Assembly (NCBI RefSeq): GCF_000719345.1
Contig: NZ_JOFX01000026.1
Location: forward strand, 25,933-89,932
Source of the DNA: Streptomyces sp. NRRL F-2664
Lineage (GTDB): Bacteria; Actinomycetota; Actinomycetes; Streptomycetales; Streptomycetaceae
Direction: 5' to 3'
Length of the DNA: 64,000 nucleotides
Below, piece after piece: positions 32,601 through 41,188 of this stretch. Each line of letters opens with the position of its first letter. The stretch's first letter is position 1. The notes under the pieces were generated by a model. It made no database searches and was not told where the DNA came from. It saw only the letters and a list, made by a program, of their open reading frames with translations. Position numbers and translations under genes: made by a program.

Positions 32601-33005
32601 CTAGAGCGCGGGGATCTCGATCGCCGGGCAGCGGTCCATGACCATCGCCAGCCCGGCCTCGCGGGTCCGGTCGTAGGCGGCCTCGTCGATGACGCCGAGC
32701 TGGAACCAGACGGCGTCGGCGCCGACGGCGGCCGCCTGGTCGGCCACCGCTCCGGCCAGTTCGCTGTTGACGAAGACGTCGACGACATCCACCTTGAACG
32801 GGATCGCCTCCAGCGAGGGGTACCCCGGCTCGCCGTGCACGGTCTCGGCCTTGGGGTGCACCGGGACGACGCGCTTGCCGTACTGCTGCAGCACGCGCGC
32901 CACCCCGTACGCGGCCCGGTCCCTGTTGTTCGACAGGCCCACCACGGCCCAGGTGTCACCGAGCTCGGTGAGGATCTTCCGAATGGTCGCCGGATCGCCG
33001 TACAT
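32601..33005 (-). CDS. CoA-binding domain protein (YccU type)
   Basis: 134-residue Rossmann-type CoA-binding protein: WAVVGLSNNRDRAAYGVARV, then RVVPVHPKAETVHGEPGYPS, DVVDVFVNSELAG, and VWFQLGVIDEAAYDRTREAG. Small single-domain homologues of the succinyl-CoA synthetase alpha N-domain; they bind CoA or acyl-CoA but have no defined reaction. ATG 33005. Divergent from the YigZ gene with a 157-base gap. Confidence 0.92.
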   Translation of the reverse strand: MYGDPATIRKILTELGDTWAVVGLSNNRDRAAYGVARVLQQYGKRVVPVHPKAETVHGEPGYPSLEAIPFKVDVVDVFVNSELAGAVADQAAAVGADAVWFQLGVIDEAAYDRTREAGLAMVMDRCPAIEIPAL

Positions 33006-33162
33006 GCGCCGCCTCCTGTTGATGCCGTATGCCGGTCCTGCTGGTGCTCAGCCGCATCAACCCCGAAGCCCCGCGCCGGATTCCCGCACGCCTCATCCGG
33101 GGGGCCGGGGCCCCCGGGCGGACCGGCCGGGGGCGGGCGGGAGAACGGCTTAGGGTGGAGCG

Positions 33163-33789
33163 GTGAAGGCAGACCAGTACGTGACGGTGTCCCGCGAGGG
33201 CGTGCACGAGGCGGAGATCAACCGCTCGCGCTTCCTGTGCTCGCTCGCGCCCGCCGCGACCGAGCAGGAGGCGCAGGACTTCGTCGCGCGGATCCGCAAG
33301 GAGCACCCCACCGCCACGCACAACTGCTACGCGTACGTCATCGGAGCCGACGCCGCCGTCCAGAGGGCCAGCGACGACGGCGAGCCGGGCGGCACCGCCG
33401 GGGTGCCCATGCTGCAGATGCTCCTGCGCCGTGACGTCCGTTACACCGTGGCCGTCGTCACCCGCTACTACGGCGGCGTCAAGCTGGGCGCCGGCGGGCT
33501 GATCCGCGCCTACGGCGGGGTCGTCGGCGAAGCCCTCGACGCACTCGGCACCGTCACCCGGCGGCGCTACCGGCTGGCCACCGTCACCGTAGACCACCAG
33601 CGGGCCGGCAAGACGCAGAACGACCTGCGCGCCACCGGCCGGACCGTGGTGGACCTGCGCTACGGGGCCGACGTGGAGATCGAGGTCGCCCTCCCCGAGG
33701 CGGACCTGCCCGCCTTCGAGGCCTGGCTCGCCGACAGCACGGCCGGAACCGCCGCCCTCACCCTCGGCGGAGAGACGTACGCGCCCTGA
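33163..33789 (+). CDS. YigZ / IMPACT family protein
   Basis: 208-residue protein of the IMPACT N-terminal domain family. Diagnostic motifs: SRFLCSLAPAATEQEAQDFV, HNCYAYVIG, ASDDGEPGGTAGVPMLQML and the conserved VVTRYYGGVKLGAGGLIRAY. The C-terminal ferredoxin-like domain (VTVDHQRAGKTQNDLRATGR) is present. Role: possible nucleic-acid binding and translation regulation in distant homologues; none proven in actinobacteria. GTG 33163; TAGGGT at 33151-33156 is a likely -10 box very close to the start. Confidence 0.93.
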   Translation: MKADQYVTVSREGVHEAEINRSRFLCSLAPAATEQEAQDFVARIRKEHPTATHNCYAYVIGADAAVQRASDDGEPGGTAGVPMLQMLLRRDVRYTVAVVTRYYGGVKLGAGGLIRAYGGVVGEALDALGTVTRRRYRLATVTVDHQRAGKTQNDLRATGRTVVDLRYGADVEIEVALPEADLPAFEAWLADSTAGTAALTLGGETYAP

Positions 33790-33873
33790 GCGCCCCCGGG
33801 GACGGGTTAGCGTAGTGGGGTTCAGCGAGCGGAGACGACCAGGGGGAGACGGCATGTGCGGCGGTGCCGGCCA

Positions 33874-35043
33874 GTGAAGTTCCTGCACACCTCCGACTGG
33901 CACCTCGGCCGGGCCTTCCACCGGGTGAACCTGCTCGGCGCCCAGGCGGCCTTCGTGGACCACCTCGTGGAGACCGTCCGCACGCACGAGGTCGATGCCG
34001 TCCTCGTCGCGGGCGACGTCTACGACCGGGCCGTGCCCCCGCTGCCCGCCGTCGAGCTGTACGACCGGGCCCTGCACCGCCTCGCCGCACTCGGCGTGCC
34101 CGTTGTCATGATCTCCGGCAACCACGACTCCGCGCGCCGGCTCGGGGTGGGGGCGGGGCTGATCGGCCGCGCCGGGATCCACCTGCGCACCGACCCGGCC
34201 GGCTGCGCCGATCCCGTCGTCCTGGCCGACGCCCACGGCGACGTGGCCCTGTACGGCCTGCCCTACCTGGAGCCCGCCCTGGTCAAGGACGAGTTCAGCG
34301 CGCGGAAGGTCAGCCACGAGGCCGTCCTGGGCGCGGCCATGGACCGGATCCGGGCCGACCTCGCCACCCGCCCGCCCGGCACCCGGTCCGTCGTACTGGC
34401 GCACGCCTTCGTCACCGGAGGGCAGGCCAGCGACAGCGAACGCGACATCAGCGTCGGCGGCGTCGAGGCCGTGCCCGCCTCCGTCTTCGACGGGGTGGAC
34501 TACGCCGCCCTCGGCCACCTCCACGGCTGCCAGACGATCAACGAACGGGTCCGCTACTCCGGTTCCCCCCTCGCCTACTCCTTCTCCGAGGCCGGCCACC
34601 GCAAGACGATGTGGCTGATAGAACTCGGCGCGCGGGGGGAGATCGTCACCGCCGACCGCATCGACACCCCTGTACCGCGCGCACTCGCCAGGCTGCGCGG
34701 CCGGATCGACGACCTGCTCGGGGACCCCGTCCACGCCGTGCACGAGGACGCCTGGGTGGAGGCGACCCTCACCGACCCGGTCCGCCCCGACGACCCCATG
34801 GCCCGCCTCGCCGCGCGCTTCCCGCACATCCTCACCCTCGCCTTCGACCCCGAGGGCCGCCGCGAGGAGACCGGCGCCTCCTACGCCCAGCGCCTGCACG
34901 GCCGTACCGACCAGCAGATCGCCGAGGACTTCGTCGCCCACGTCCGCGGCGGCGGCCGGCCGGACGAGGCCGAACGGGCCGTCCTGCAGGGCGCCTTCGA
35001 CGACGTGCGCGTCGACGACAGTGCCCGGGAGACCCACCGATGA
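33874..35043 (+). CDS. sbcD: Exonuclease subunit SbcD
   Basis: 389-residue metallophosphoesterase nuclease subunit of the SbcCD complex, which cleaves hairpins and protein-bound DNA ends. Metal-binding motifs in order: HTSDWHLGRAF, VAGDVYDRAVP, ISGNHDSARRL, LAHAFV and LGHLHGCQ. GTG 33874 (KFLHTSDWHLGR) gives the usual family N-terminus; GTG 33856 has a better placed GGGGGAG and would add six residues. The stop overlaps the sbcC ATG (ATGA), so both proteins are translated in coupling. Confidence 0.95.
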   Translation: MKFLHTSDWHLGRAFHRVNLLGAQAAFVDHLVETVRTHEVDAVLVAGDVYDRAVPPLPAVELYDRALHRLAALGVPVVMISGNHDSARRLGVGAGLIGRAGIHLRTDPAGCADPVVLADAHGDVALYGLPYLEPALVKDEFSARKVSHEAVLGAAMDRIRADLATRPPGTRSVVLAHAFVTGGQASDSERDISVGGVEAVPASVFDGVDYAALGHLHGCQTINERVRYSGSPLAYSFSEAGHRKTMWLIELGARGEIVTADRIDTPVPRALARLRGRIDDLLGDPVHAVHEDAWVEATLTDPVRPDDPMARLAARFPHILTLAFDPEGRREETGASYAQRLHGRTDQQIAEDFVAHVRGGGRPDEAERAVLQGAFDDVRVDDSARETHR

Positions 35044-38000
35044 GGCTGCACCGGCTGGCCGTCACCGCCTTCGGGCCCTTCGCCGAACCCCAGGAGATCG
35101 ACTTCGACGCCCTCTCCGGCGCGGGCATCTTCCTGCTGCACGGCCCCACCGGCGCGGGCAAGACCTCCGTCCTCGACGCCGTCTGCTACGCCCTCTACGG
35201 ATCCGTTCCGGGCCCCCGCCAGGCCCCCGGCACGAGCCTGCGCAGCGACCACGCCGCCGCCGGCACCCCCACCGAGGTCACCCTCGAACTCACCGCGGGC
35301 GGCCGCCGCCTGGAGATCACCCGGCGCCCCGAACAGGAGCGTCCGAAGAAGCGCGGCACGGGCACCACCAAGGACAAGGCACAGAGCCGGCTGCGCGAAC
35401 ACACCGGTGCGGGGTGGGAGGCGCTCAGCCGCTCCCACCAGGAGATCGGCGAGGAGGTCGAGCAGCTGCTCGGCATGAGCCGCGAGCAGTTCTGCCAGGT
35501 CGTACTGCTGCCTCAGGGGGAGTTCGCGCGGTTCCTGCGCGCCGACGAGGCGGCCCGCGGCCGGCTCCTCGGCCGCCTCTTCGACACGCGGCGCTTCGCC
35601 GCCGTCGAAACCCTGCTCGGGGAGCGGCGCCGGGCCGCCGAGGCCGAGGTCCGGGCCGGCGACGAGAAGGTGCTCCACACCGCCCAGCGCCTCGCCCAGG
35701 CCGCCGGGGACTGCGCCGACCTGCGGGCCTGGCCGCTGCCCGGGCACCAGCCCGGCGACCCCGGGCTGGCGGAGGCGGTCCGCGCCTGGGCGGCCGTCGC
35801 GCGCTGCTCGGCCCGGGAGCGGCTGGACGTCGCCGAATACGCCCTGGCCGCCGTCGAGGGCCGGTACGCCGCCGCCCGGCGGGCCGCCGAGGAGGCGCGG
35901 GAACTGGACCGGCTCCAGCGCCGGCACGCCGAGACCGCCCGCCGGGCCGCCCTGCTCGCCGCGGCGGAACCCGAGCGGGAGCGGGTACGCGGCCTGCTGG
36001 ACGGGGCCCGGCGGGGAGCCCTGGTGGCCCCCGCCCTGGAACTGCGCGGCGCAGCCTCCGCGGCGCACCTCGCCGCCGCACACGCCGAGACGGCGGCCCG
36101 GGCCGAACTGCCGCCCCCACTGCGGGAGGCGGGCGCCGACCAGCTGGCCACCGTCGAGCAGCGGCTGCGCGAGGAGCTGGGCGCACTCGCAGCCGCCCAC
36201 CGTGCCGAGCAGCGCAGCGCCGAGATCGGCCGCGAACGGGCCGACCTGGAACGGGAGTCCCGCGCCGCCGAGGAGCAGCACCAGGAGTCCGCCGAGTGGC
36301 TGGAGCGATGGGCGCAGACCCGCGCCACGCTGCAGGAGCGGGTGGACGCCGCCCAGCAGGCTGCGACCCTGGCCGAGCAGCTCGCCGGCAGGCTGGAGTC
36401 GGCCCGGACGAACCTGAACGCCGCCCGCAGGCGGGACGAGTTCGCCGCCGACGCCGAACGCGCCGAGGGTGAGCTGCTGGACCTGCGCGAGGAGTCGGCC
36501 GCCGCCCGCGAACGCTGGCTGGAGCTCAAGGAGGCGCGGCTGCGCGGCATCGCCGCCGAACTCGCCGAGGCGCTGGTGGCAGGAGAGGCCTGCACCGTGT
36601 GCGGATCCGCGGAGCACCCGGAGCCGGCCCGCCCCGCACCCGGTCACGTGGACCGGGCCGCCGAGGACGCCGCCCACACCGCCTTCGAGGAGGCCGAGCG
36701 GGCCCGGGCCGCCGTCGAGCGACGGCTCGCCGCCGCCCGGGAGGCCCGGGCCGAGGCCGCGTCCGCTGCGGGGGAGACCCCCACCGTCGAACTCCTGCGC
36801 ACCCTTACTGATCTGACGACCCGCCATGCCGCCGCCCACGCCGCGGCCGCCGGCCTGCACGCGGCCCGCGAGCAGCTCGCCCGGGCCGAACGTGAGCACG
36901 CCGTGCGCAGTGCCGACCGGCTGGGCGCCGAGACCCGGGCCGCCGCCCGGGCCTCCCGCCGTGAGGCCCTGGACCGGGAGCAGGCCTCGCTCGAAGCGGA
37001 ACTCGCCCGCGTACGCAAGGACGCCCCGACCGTCGCGGCCCGCGCCCGCACCTTGGAGGACCGGGTGCGGACCGTCGCCGCGGCCGCTGCCTGCCTGCGC
37101 CGCGCCGAGACGTCCGCCGCCCGGCTGAAGGAGGCCGACGACCAGCTCGCCGACGCGGCCTTCAAGGCGGGTTTCGACACCATCGAGGCCGCCGCCGACG
37201 CCGTCCTCCCCGAGTACGAACGCACCGCCCTCCAGCACCGGATGGACGCCTGGCAGGCGGAGGAGGCCCTGCTGGCGGACCGCCTCGGCGAGACGGACGC
37301 CGCCGAGGCCGCGGTGCTGCCGCCGGCCGCACCGGACGCCGCCGAGGCGTATGCGGCCCAGGCCGCGGCGAAGCTCCGTACGGCGGGCTCCGCCTGCGAC
37401 GCGGCCCGCGTCCGCTGCGCCGAGCTGGACCGGCTCTCCCGGCAGGCCGAGCAGGAACTGCGCGCGCTCGGGCCGCTGCGCGAGGCCTACGACCGGGTGG
37501 CCCGGCTGGCCGGACTGACCGCCGGCACCTCGGCCGACAACGAGCGCAGGATGCGTCTGGAGGCGTACGTCCTGGCCGCCCGCCTGGAGCAGGTCGCCGC
37601 CGCCGCGACGGTACGGCTGCTGCGCATGTCCGGCGGCCGCTACACCCTGGTGCACTCCGACGCGCGGGCGGGCGGACGGGGCCGGTCGGGCCTCGGGCTG
37701 CACGTGGTCGACGCGTGGACCGGCATCGAACGAGACACCGCCACCCTGTCGGGCGGCGAGACCTTCTTCGCCTCGCTCGCCCTCGCGCTGGGCCTCGCCG
37801 ACGTGGTCACCGACGAGGCGGGCGGCACGCGCCTCGACACCCTCTTCATCGACGAGGGCTTCGGCAGCCTCGACGACGAGGCGCTGGACGAGGTGCTCGA
37901 CGTCCTGGACTCCCTGCGCGAACGCGACCGCAGCGTCGGCATCGTCAGCCACGTCGCCGATCTGCGGACCCGCGTCCAGGCGCAGCTGCAGATCGTCAAG

Positions 38001-38051
38001 CAGCGCGGCGGATCCGTCGTGCGCCACAGGACGGCGGCGCTCACGGACTGA
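35040..38051 (+). CDS. sbcC: Exonuclease subunit SbcC (SMC-like ATPase)
   Basis: 1003-residue Rad50/SMC-type ATPase. N-terminal Walker A GPTGAGKTSVLDAV (about residues 35-48) follows MRLHRLAVTAFGPFAEPQEI. Long Ala/Arg/Glu-rich coiled coils occupy about 200-880, broken near the middle by the zinc hook C518-x-x-C521 (CTVCGSAEHPEP). The C-terminal part has signature LSGGETFFASLALALGLAD and Walker B LDTLFIDEGFGSLDD. It forms a heterotetramer with SbcD for double-strand end processing. ATG 35040 overlaps the sbcD stop by four bases. Its last 11 bases overlap the convergent Lrp gene. Confidence 0.96.
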   Translation: MRLHRLAVTAFGPFAEPQEIDFDALSGAGIFLLHGPTGAGKTSVLDAVCYALYGSVPGPRQAPGTSLRSDHAAAGTPTEVTLELTAGGRRLEITRRPEQERPKKRGTGTTKDKAQSRLREHTGAGWEALSRSHQEIGEEVEQLLGMSREQFCQVVLLPQGEFARFLRADEAARGRLLGRLFDTRRFAAVETLLGERRRAAEAEVRAGDEKVLHTAQRLAQAAGDCADLRAWPLPGHQPGDPGLAEAVRAWAAVARCSARERLDVAEYALAAVEGRYAAARRAAEEARELDRLQRRHAETARRAALLAAAEPERERVRGLLDGARRGALVAPALELRGAASAAHLAAAHAETAARAELPPPLREAGADQLATVEQRLREELGALAAAHRAEQRSAEIGRERADLERESRAAEEQHQESAEWLERWAQTRATLQERVDAAQQAATLAEQLAGRLESARTNLNAARRRDEFAADAERAEGELLDLREESAAARERWLELKEARLRGIAAELAEALVAGEACTVCGSAEHPEPARPAPGHVDRAAEDAAHTAFEEAERARAAVERRLAAAREARAEAASAAGETPTVELLRTLTDLTTRHAAAHAAAAGLHAAREQLARAEREHAVRSADRLGAETRAAARASRREALDREQASLEAELARVRKDAPTVAARARTLEDRVRTVAAAAACLRRAETSAARLKEADDQLADAAFKAGFDTIEAAADAVLPEYERTALQHRMDAWQAEEALLADRLGETDAAEAAVLPPAAPDAAEAYAAQAAAKLRTAGSACDAARVRCAELDRLSRQAEQELRALGPLREAYDRVARLAGLTAGTSADNERRMRLEAYVLAARLEQVAAAATVRLLRMSGGRYTLVHSDARAGGRGRSGLGLHVVDAWTGIERDTATLSGGETFFASLALALGLADVVTDEAGGTRLDTLFIDEGFGSLDDEALDEVLDVLDSLRERDRSVGIVSHVADLRTRVQAQLQIVKQRGGSVVRHRTAALTD

Positions 38052-38487
38052 GCGGGCGGCGGGGCAGCGGAGAGGAGTAGACGACGCTCGTCGTCACCGA
38101 CCCGAGTCCGGAGATCCGGCCGGTCACCTCCTCCAGGTGCCCCATCGAGCGGGTGGCCACCTTGAGGACGAAGCAGTCGTCGCCCGTGACGTGGTGCGCC
38201 TCCAGGATCTCCGGCGTGGCCTCCATCAGGTCGTGGAACGGCTTGTAGTTGCCGTGCGGATAGCGGAGCCGGACCAGGGCGAGGATCGACTTGCCGAGTT
38301 TCTCCGGGTCCACCACGGCCGTGTACCCGGTGATCACACCGGCCTCCTCCAGCCTGCGGACCCGCTCGGTGACGGCGCTCGCGGACATGGCCACGGAGCG
38401 GGCGAGCTCGGTGAAGCCGGCCCGGCCGTTGCGCTGGAGGGCTTCGAGGATCCGCCAGTCGGTGGCGTCCGGGGAATAATCGGTCAT
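38041..38487 (-). CDS. Lrp/AsnC-family transcriptional regulator
   Basis: 148-residue feast/famine regulator. N-terminal HTH: ATDWRILEALQRNGRAGFTE and MSASAVTERVRRLEEAGVIT; C-terminal RAM/AsnC ligand domain: ILALVRLRYPHGNYKPFHDL and HHVTGDDCFVLKVATRSMGH. ATG 38487 is used; an upstream in-frame ATG would add 12 non-homologous residues. It is divergent from the rhodanese gene with 94 bases between starts and probably regulates that gene and itself (inference). The amino acid or sulfur compound sensed is unknown. The last 11 bases overlap sbcC. Confidence 0.92.
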   Translation of the reverse strand: MTDYSPDATDWRILEALQRNGRAGFTELARSVAMSASAVTERVRRLEEAGVITGYTAVVDPEKLGKSILALVRLRYPHGNYKPFHDLMEATPEILEAHHVTGDDCFVLKVATRSMGHLEEVTGRISGLGSVTTSVVYSSPLPRRPLSP

Positions 38488-38581
38488 GCGGCAGATGTAG
38501 CAGGGGATTCCCCGGCGGAGCAAGGAAGATGCCGGGAAAAGTCACTTCCGGTGCCGATCGTCGGCTCGTAGATTTCCGACC

Positions 38582-39097
38582 ATGACGACGACGCAGAACG
38601 CTTCCCCGGCCCCTTCCGCGGCCCACCCCGTACTCCGCGTGCCCCCGGCCTCCCCGGCCGCGGCCGCCGCGTACTTCGCCGCGAGCCTGGCCTTCCACGC
38701 CGACGTCTCGGACGTCGCGAGCGCCTTCGCGGCCCACCGCGCGTCCGGAGCCGACCTGGGCTTCCAGCTCGTGGACTCCCGGTCCACGCCCGCCTGGGAC
38801 CAGGCGCACGTGCCCGGCGCCGTCCACCTGCCCACCGCCCTCGTCCCCGAGCAGGCCGAACGGCTCCTGGACAAGGACGTGCCCGTGGTGACGTACTGCT
38901 GGGGCCCCGGCTGCAACGGCGGGGCCCGCTCCGCCCTCGCCCTGGCCGAACTCGGCTTCCAGGTGAAGGAGATGCTCGGCGGGATCGAGTACTGGATCCG
39001 CGAGGGCTTCGAGGTCGAGACCTGGCAGGGCGTGCAGCGCCGCGCCGAGGCGGACCCGCTGACCGCGCCGACCGACGGGGACGACTGCGGCTGCTGA
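38582..39097 (+). CDS. Single-domain rhodanese-like protein
   Basis: 171-residue sulfurtransferase-fold protein. FQLVDSRSTPAWDQAHVPGA is the first rhodanese motif; the active-site loop is YCWGPGCNGGARSALALAEL with Cys111 as nucleophile in the C-x-x-G-x-R-S loop and an additional Cys106. The acidic C-terminus ends in a CGC motif (DGDDCGC), which could relay persulfide (inference). An N-terminal helical extension of about 50 residues is not part of the domain. Divergent from the Lrp regulator, its likely controller. ATG 38582. A strong hairpin follows. Confidence 0.9.
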   Translation: MTTTQNASPAPSAAHPVLRVPPASPAAAAAYFAASLAFHADVSDVASAFAAHRASGADLGFQLVDSRSTPAWDQAHVPGAVHLPTALVPEQAERLLDKDVPVVTYCWGPGCNGGARSALALAELGFQVKEMLGGIEYWIREGFEVETWQGVQRRAEADPLTAPTDGDDCGC

Positions 39098-39114
39098 CGG
39101 GTCCGCGCGACGCG

Positions 39115-39154
39115 GACGGGCCGCTCACCCCCCGGGGGAGATGAGCGGCCCGTC
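39115..39154. terminator. Bidirectional hairpin after rhodanese and DUF885 genes
   Basis: Perfect 13-bp arms (GACGGGCCGCTCA at 39115-39127; complement 39142-39154), 14-base loop. It begins 17 bases past the rhodanese stop and is 75 bases from the stop of the convergent DUF885 gene. Confidence 0.8.
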
Positions 39155-39229
39155 GGGCATGCGGTGAGGGGCGGCGCGGGGGCGGGCCGCATCGTGCCGA
39201 GCGGGGCCGCACCGCTTCGTGCCGTGCCG

Positions 39230-40933
39230 TCAGAGCTTCGACAACTCGTCCAGCAGGTCGTCCAGGCCCAGCGAGCCCTGCGACAGCGCCGCCATGTGCC
39301 ATGCCTTCAGGTCGAAGGAATCACCGTGCGCGGCACGCGCGTTGTCCCGGCCCATCAGCCAGGTGCGCTCACCCAGCTTGTAGCCGATCGCCTGCCCCGG
39401 CATCGACAGGTAGCGGGTCACTTCGCTCTCCACGAACTCCGCGGGCCGGCCGCTGTGCAGGCCGAAGAACTCCTGCGCGAGGTCCACGGTCCACCTCTCG
39501 CCCGGGTGGAACGGCGAGTCCGCCGGGATCTCCAGACCCAGGTGCATCCCGATGTCCACGATGACCCGCGCCGCGCGCATCATCTGGCAGTCCAGGTAGC
39601 CCAGGCGCTGTTCGGCGTCCTTGAGGTAGCCCAGCTCGTCCATCAGCCGCTCCGCGTACAGGGCCCAGCCCTCGCAGTTCGCGCTGACCCAGCCGACGGT
39701 GGCCTGGTAGCGGGAGAGCCGGTCGGCCACGTGCGTCCACTGCGCGAGCTGCAGGTGGTGGCCCGGCACACCCTCGTGGTACCAGGTGGACACGAGGTCG
39801 TACACCGGGAAGCGGGTCTGGCCCATCGTGGGCAGCCAGGTGCGGCCCGGACGGGAGAAGTCCTCCGACGGGGAGGTGTAGTACGGGGCCGCGGGGCCGC
39901 CCGGAGGGGCGATGCGGGACTCCACCCTGCGGACGCGCTCGGCGAGTTCGAAGTGGGTGCCGTCGAGGTTCTCGATGGCCTCGTCCATCAGGCCCTGGAG
40001 CCACGCCTGGACCTCGTCCACCCCCTCGATGTGGGTGCCGTGGTCGTCGAGGTGCTTCAGCGCCTCCCAGGGACCCGCCCCCGGCAGGATCTTGCCCGCC
40101 TCGGTCTTCATCTCGGCGAGCAGCCGGTGGTACTCCGACCAGCCGTAGGCGTAGGCCTCGTCCAGGTCCAGGTCGGTGCCGTTGAAGTAGCGGGACCAGC
40201 GGGCGTAGCGCTCGCGGCCCACGGTGTCCGGCCGGCCCTCCACGGCGGGCGCGTACACCGCCGTCATCCAGTCGCGCAGTTCGACGACGGCGGCGGTCGC
40301 GCCGGCGGCCGCCCCGTCCAGCTCGGCGCGCAGGGACTGCGGGCCGTTCGAGGCGAAGTCCTCGAAGAAGGCCGCCGCGGTGCCGTCCTGGCCGGCCCAG
40401 GTGGTCAGCTGTCCGATCATGGTCGCGGTGGCGCGCGGGCCGCCGTACAGGCCGCGATCGAGCCCCAGCCGGAGGCTCTCGCGGTAGCCGGCGAAGGCGG
40501 CCGGGACGGCGCGCAGCCGCTCGGCGATCGCCGTCCAGTCCTCGTCGGTGTCGGCCGGGGTCAGGGAGAAGACCTCGCGGACGGAGTGCACGGGGCTGTG
40601 GATGTTGCTGACCGCGCGCAGGTCCTCGTCGGCCGCGTGGACGGCGAGTTCGGCGGTGAGGCGCTCGCGCAGCAGGCGTCCGCAGCGCCGCTCGGCGTCG
40701 GAGTCGGCGCCGGGCAGGGCTTCGGCGGCGTCGAGGCGGGCCAGGGTCTCACGGGCGAGCTCGGCGACGGCCGCGCGGCCCGCCGGGGAGAAGTCCGGGA
40801 GCTTGGCGGAGCTCTCGGCTACACCCAGGTACGTACCGGTGATCGGGTCGAGGGCGATCAGGCCGTCGACGTAATCGTCGGCCACCTGGCGGGGCAGCCG
40901 GGGGGCGCTGCCGGTGTGGAGGGTCTCTGACAT
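39230..40933 (-). CDS. DUF885 family metallopeptidase-like protein
   Basis: 567-residue protein of DUF885, related to zinc carboxypeptidase-like M-clan enzymes. The metal motif HEGVPGHHLQLAQW is present in the sequence VSTWYHEGVPGHH, and the downstream Glu ligand is expected in NCEGWALYAERLMDELG. N-terminal DDYVDGLIALDPITGTYLGV and the C-terminal PGQAIGYKLGERTWLMGRDN are family features. No signal peptide is visible, so it is probably cytoplasmic, acting on peptides or on other substrates. ATG 40933. Specificity unknown. Confidence 0.9.
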   Translation of the reverse strand: MSETLHTGSAPRLPRQVADDYVDGLIALDPITGTYLGVAESSAKLPDFSPAGRAAVAELARETLARLDAAEALPGADSDAERRCGRLLRERLTAELAVHAADEDLRAVSNIHSPVHSVREVFSLTPADTDEDWTAIAERLRAVPAAFAGYRESLRLGLDRGLYGGPRATATMIGQLTTWAGQDGTAAAFFEDFASNGPQSLRAELDGAAAGATAAVVELRDWMTAVYAPAVEGRPDTVGRERYARWSRYFNGTDLDLDEAYAYGWSEYHRLLAEMKTEAGKILPGAGPWEALKHLDDHGTHIEGVDEVQAWLQGLMDEAIENLDGTHFELAERVRRVESRIAPPGGPAAPYYTSPSEDFSRPGRTWLPTMGQTRFPVYDLVSTWYHEGVPGHHLQLAQWTHVADRLSRYQATVGWVSANCEGWALYAERLMDELGYLKDAEQRLGYLDCQMMRAARVIVDIGMHLGLEIPADSPFHPGERWTVDLAQEFFGLHSGRPAEFVESEVTRYLSMPGQAIGYKLGERTWLMGRDNARAAHGDSFDLKAWHMAALSQGSLGLDDLLDELSKL

Positions 40934-41127
40934 GCGGCCATCTTCTTACGGCGGGCGCGCTCCCGTCATCACCGATTGTCGTCAGCCTGCTGACGGGGGC
41001 CGGAGCACGGCTGCCCGGTGCGGCCGCGAGAGATCAATCCGCCCTGAATACAAGTGACTTCGCGGTCCGGTGGGGATGCAGTGGCCAGTGGTGCGGGCCG
41101 GAGTTTGGCCGGATCCGGACGCAGGCG

Positions 41128-41157
41128 GGCCGCCCGCCCCGCCGGGAGCGGGCGGCC
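41128..41157 (-). terminator. Terminator hairpin of the ACT-GNAT gene
   Basis: GGCCGCCCGC at 41128-41137 and its exact complement at 41148-41157 with a 10-base loop, 31 bases downstream of the minus-strand stop at 41189. Confidence 0.7.
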
Positions 41158-41188
41158 TGCCTGCGAGCGGCCGCGGGGCGACCGGGCC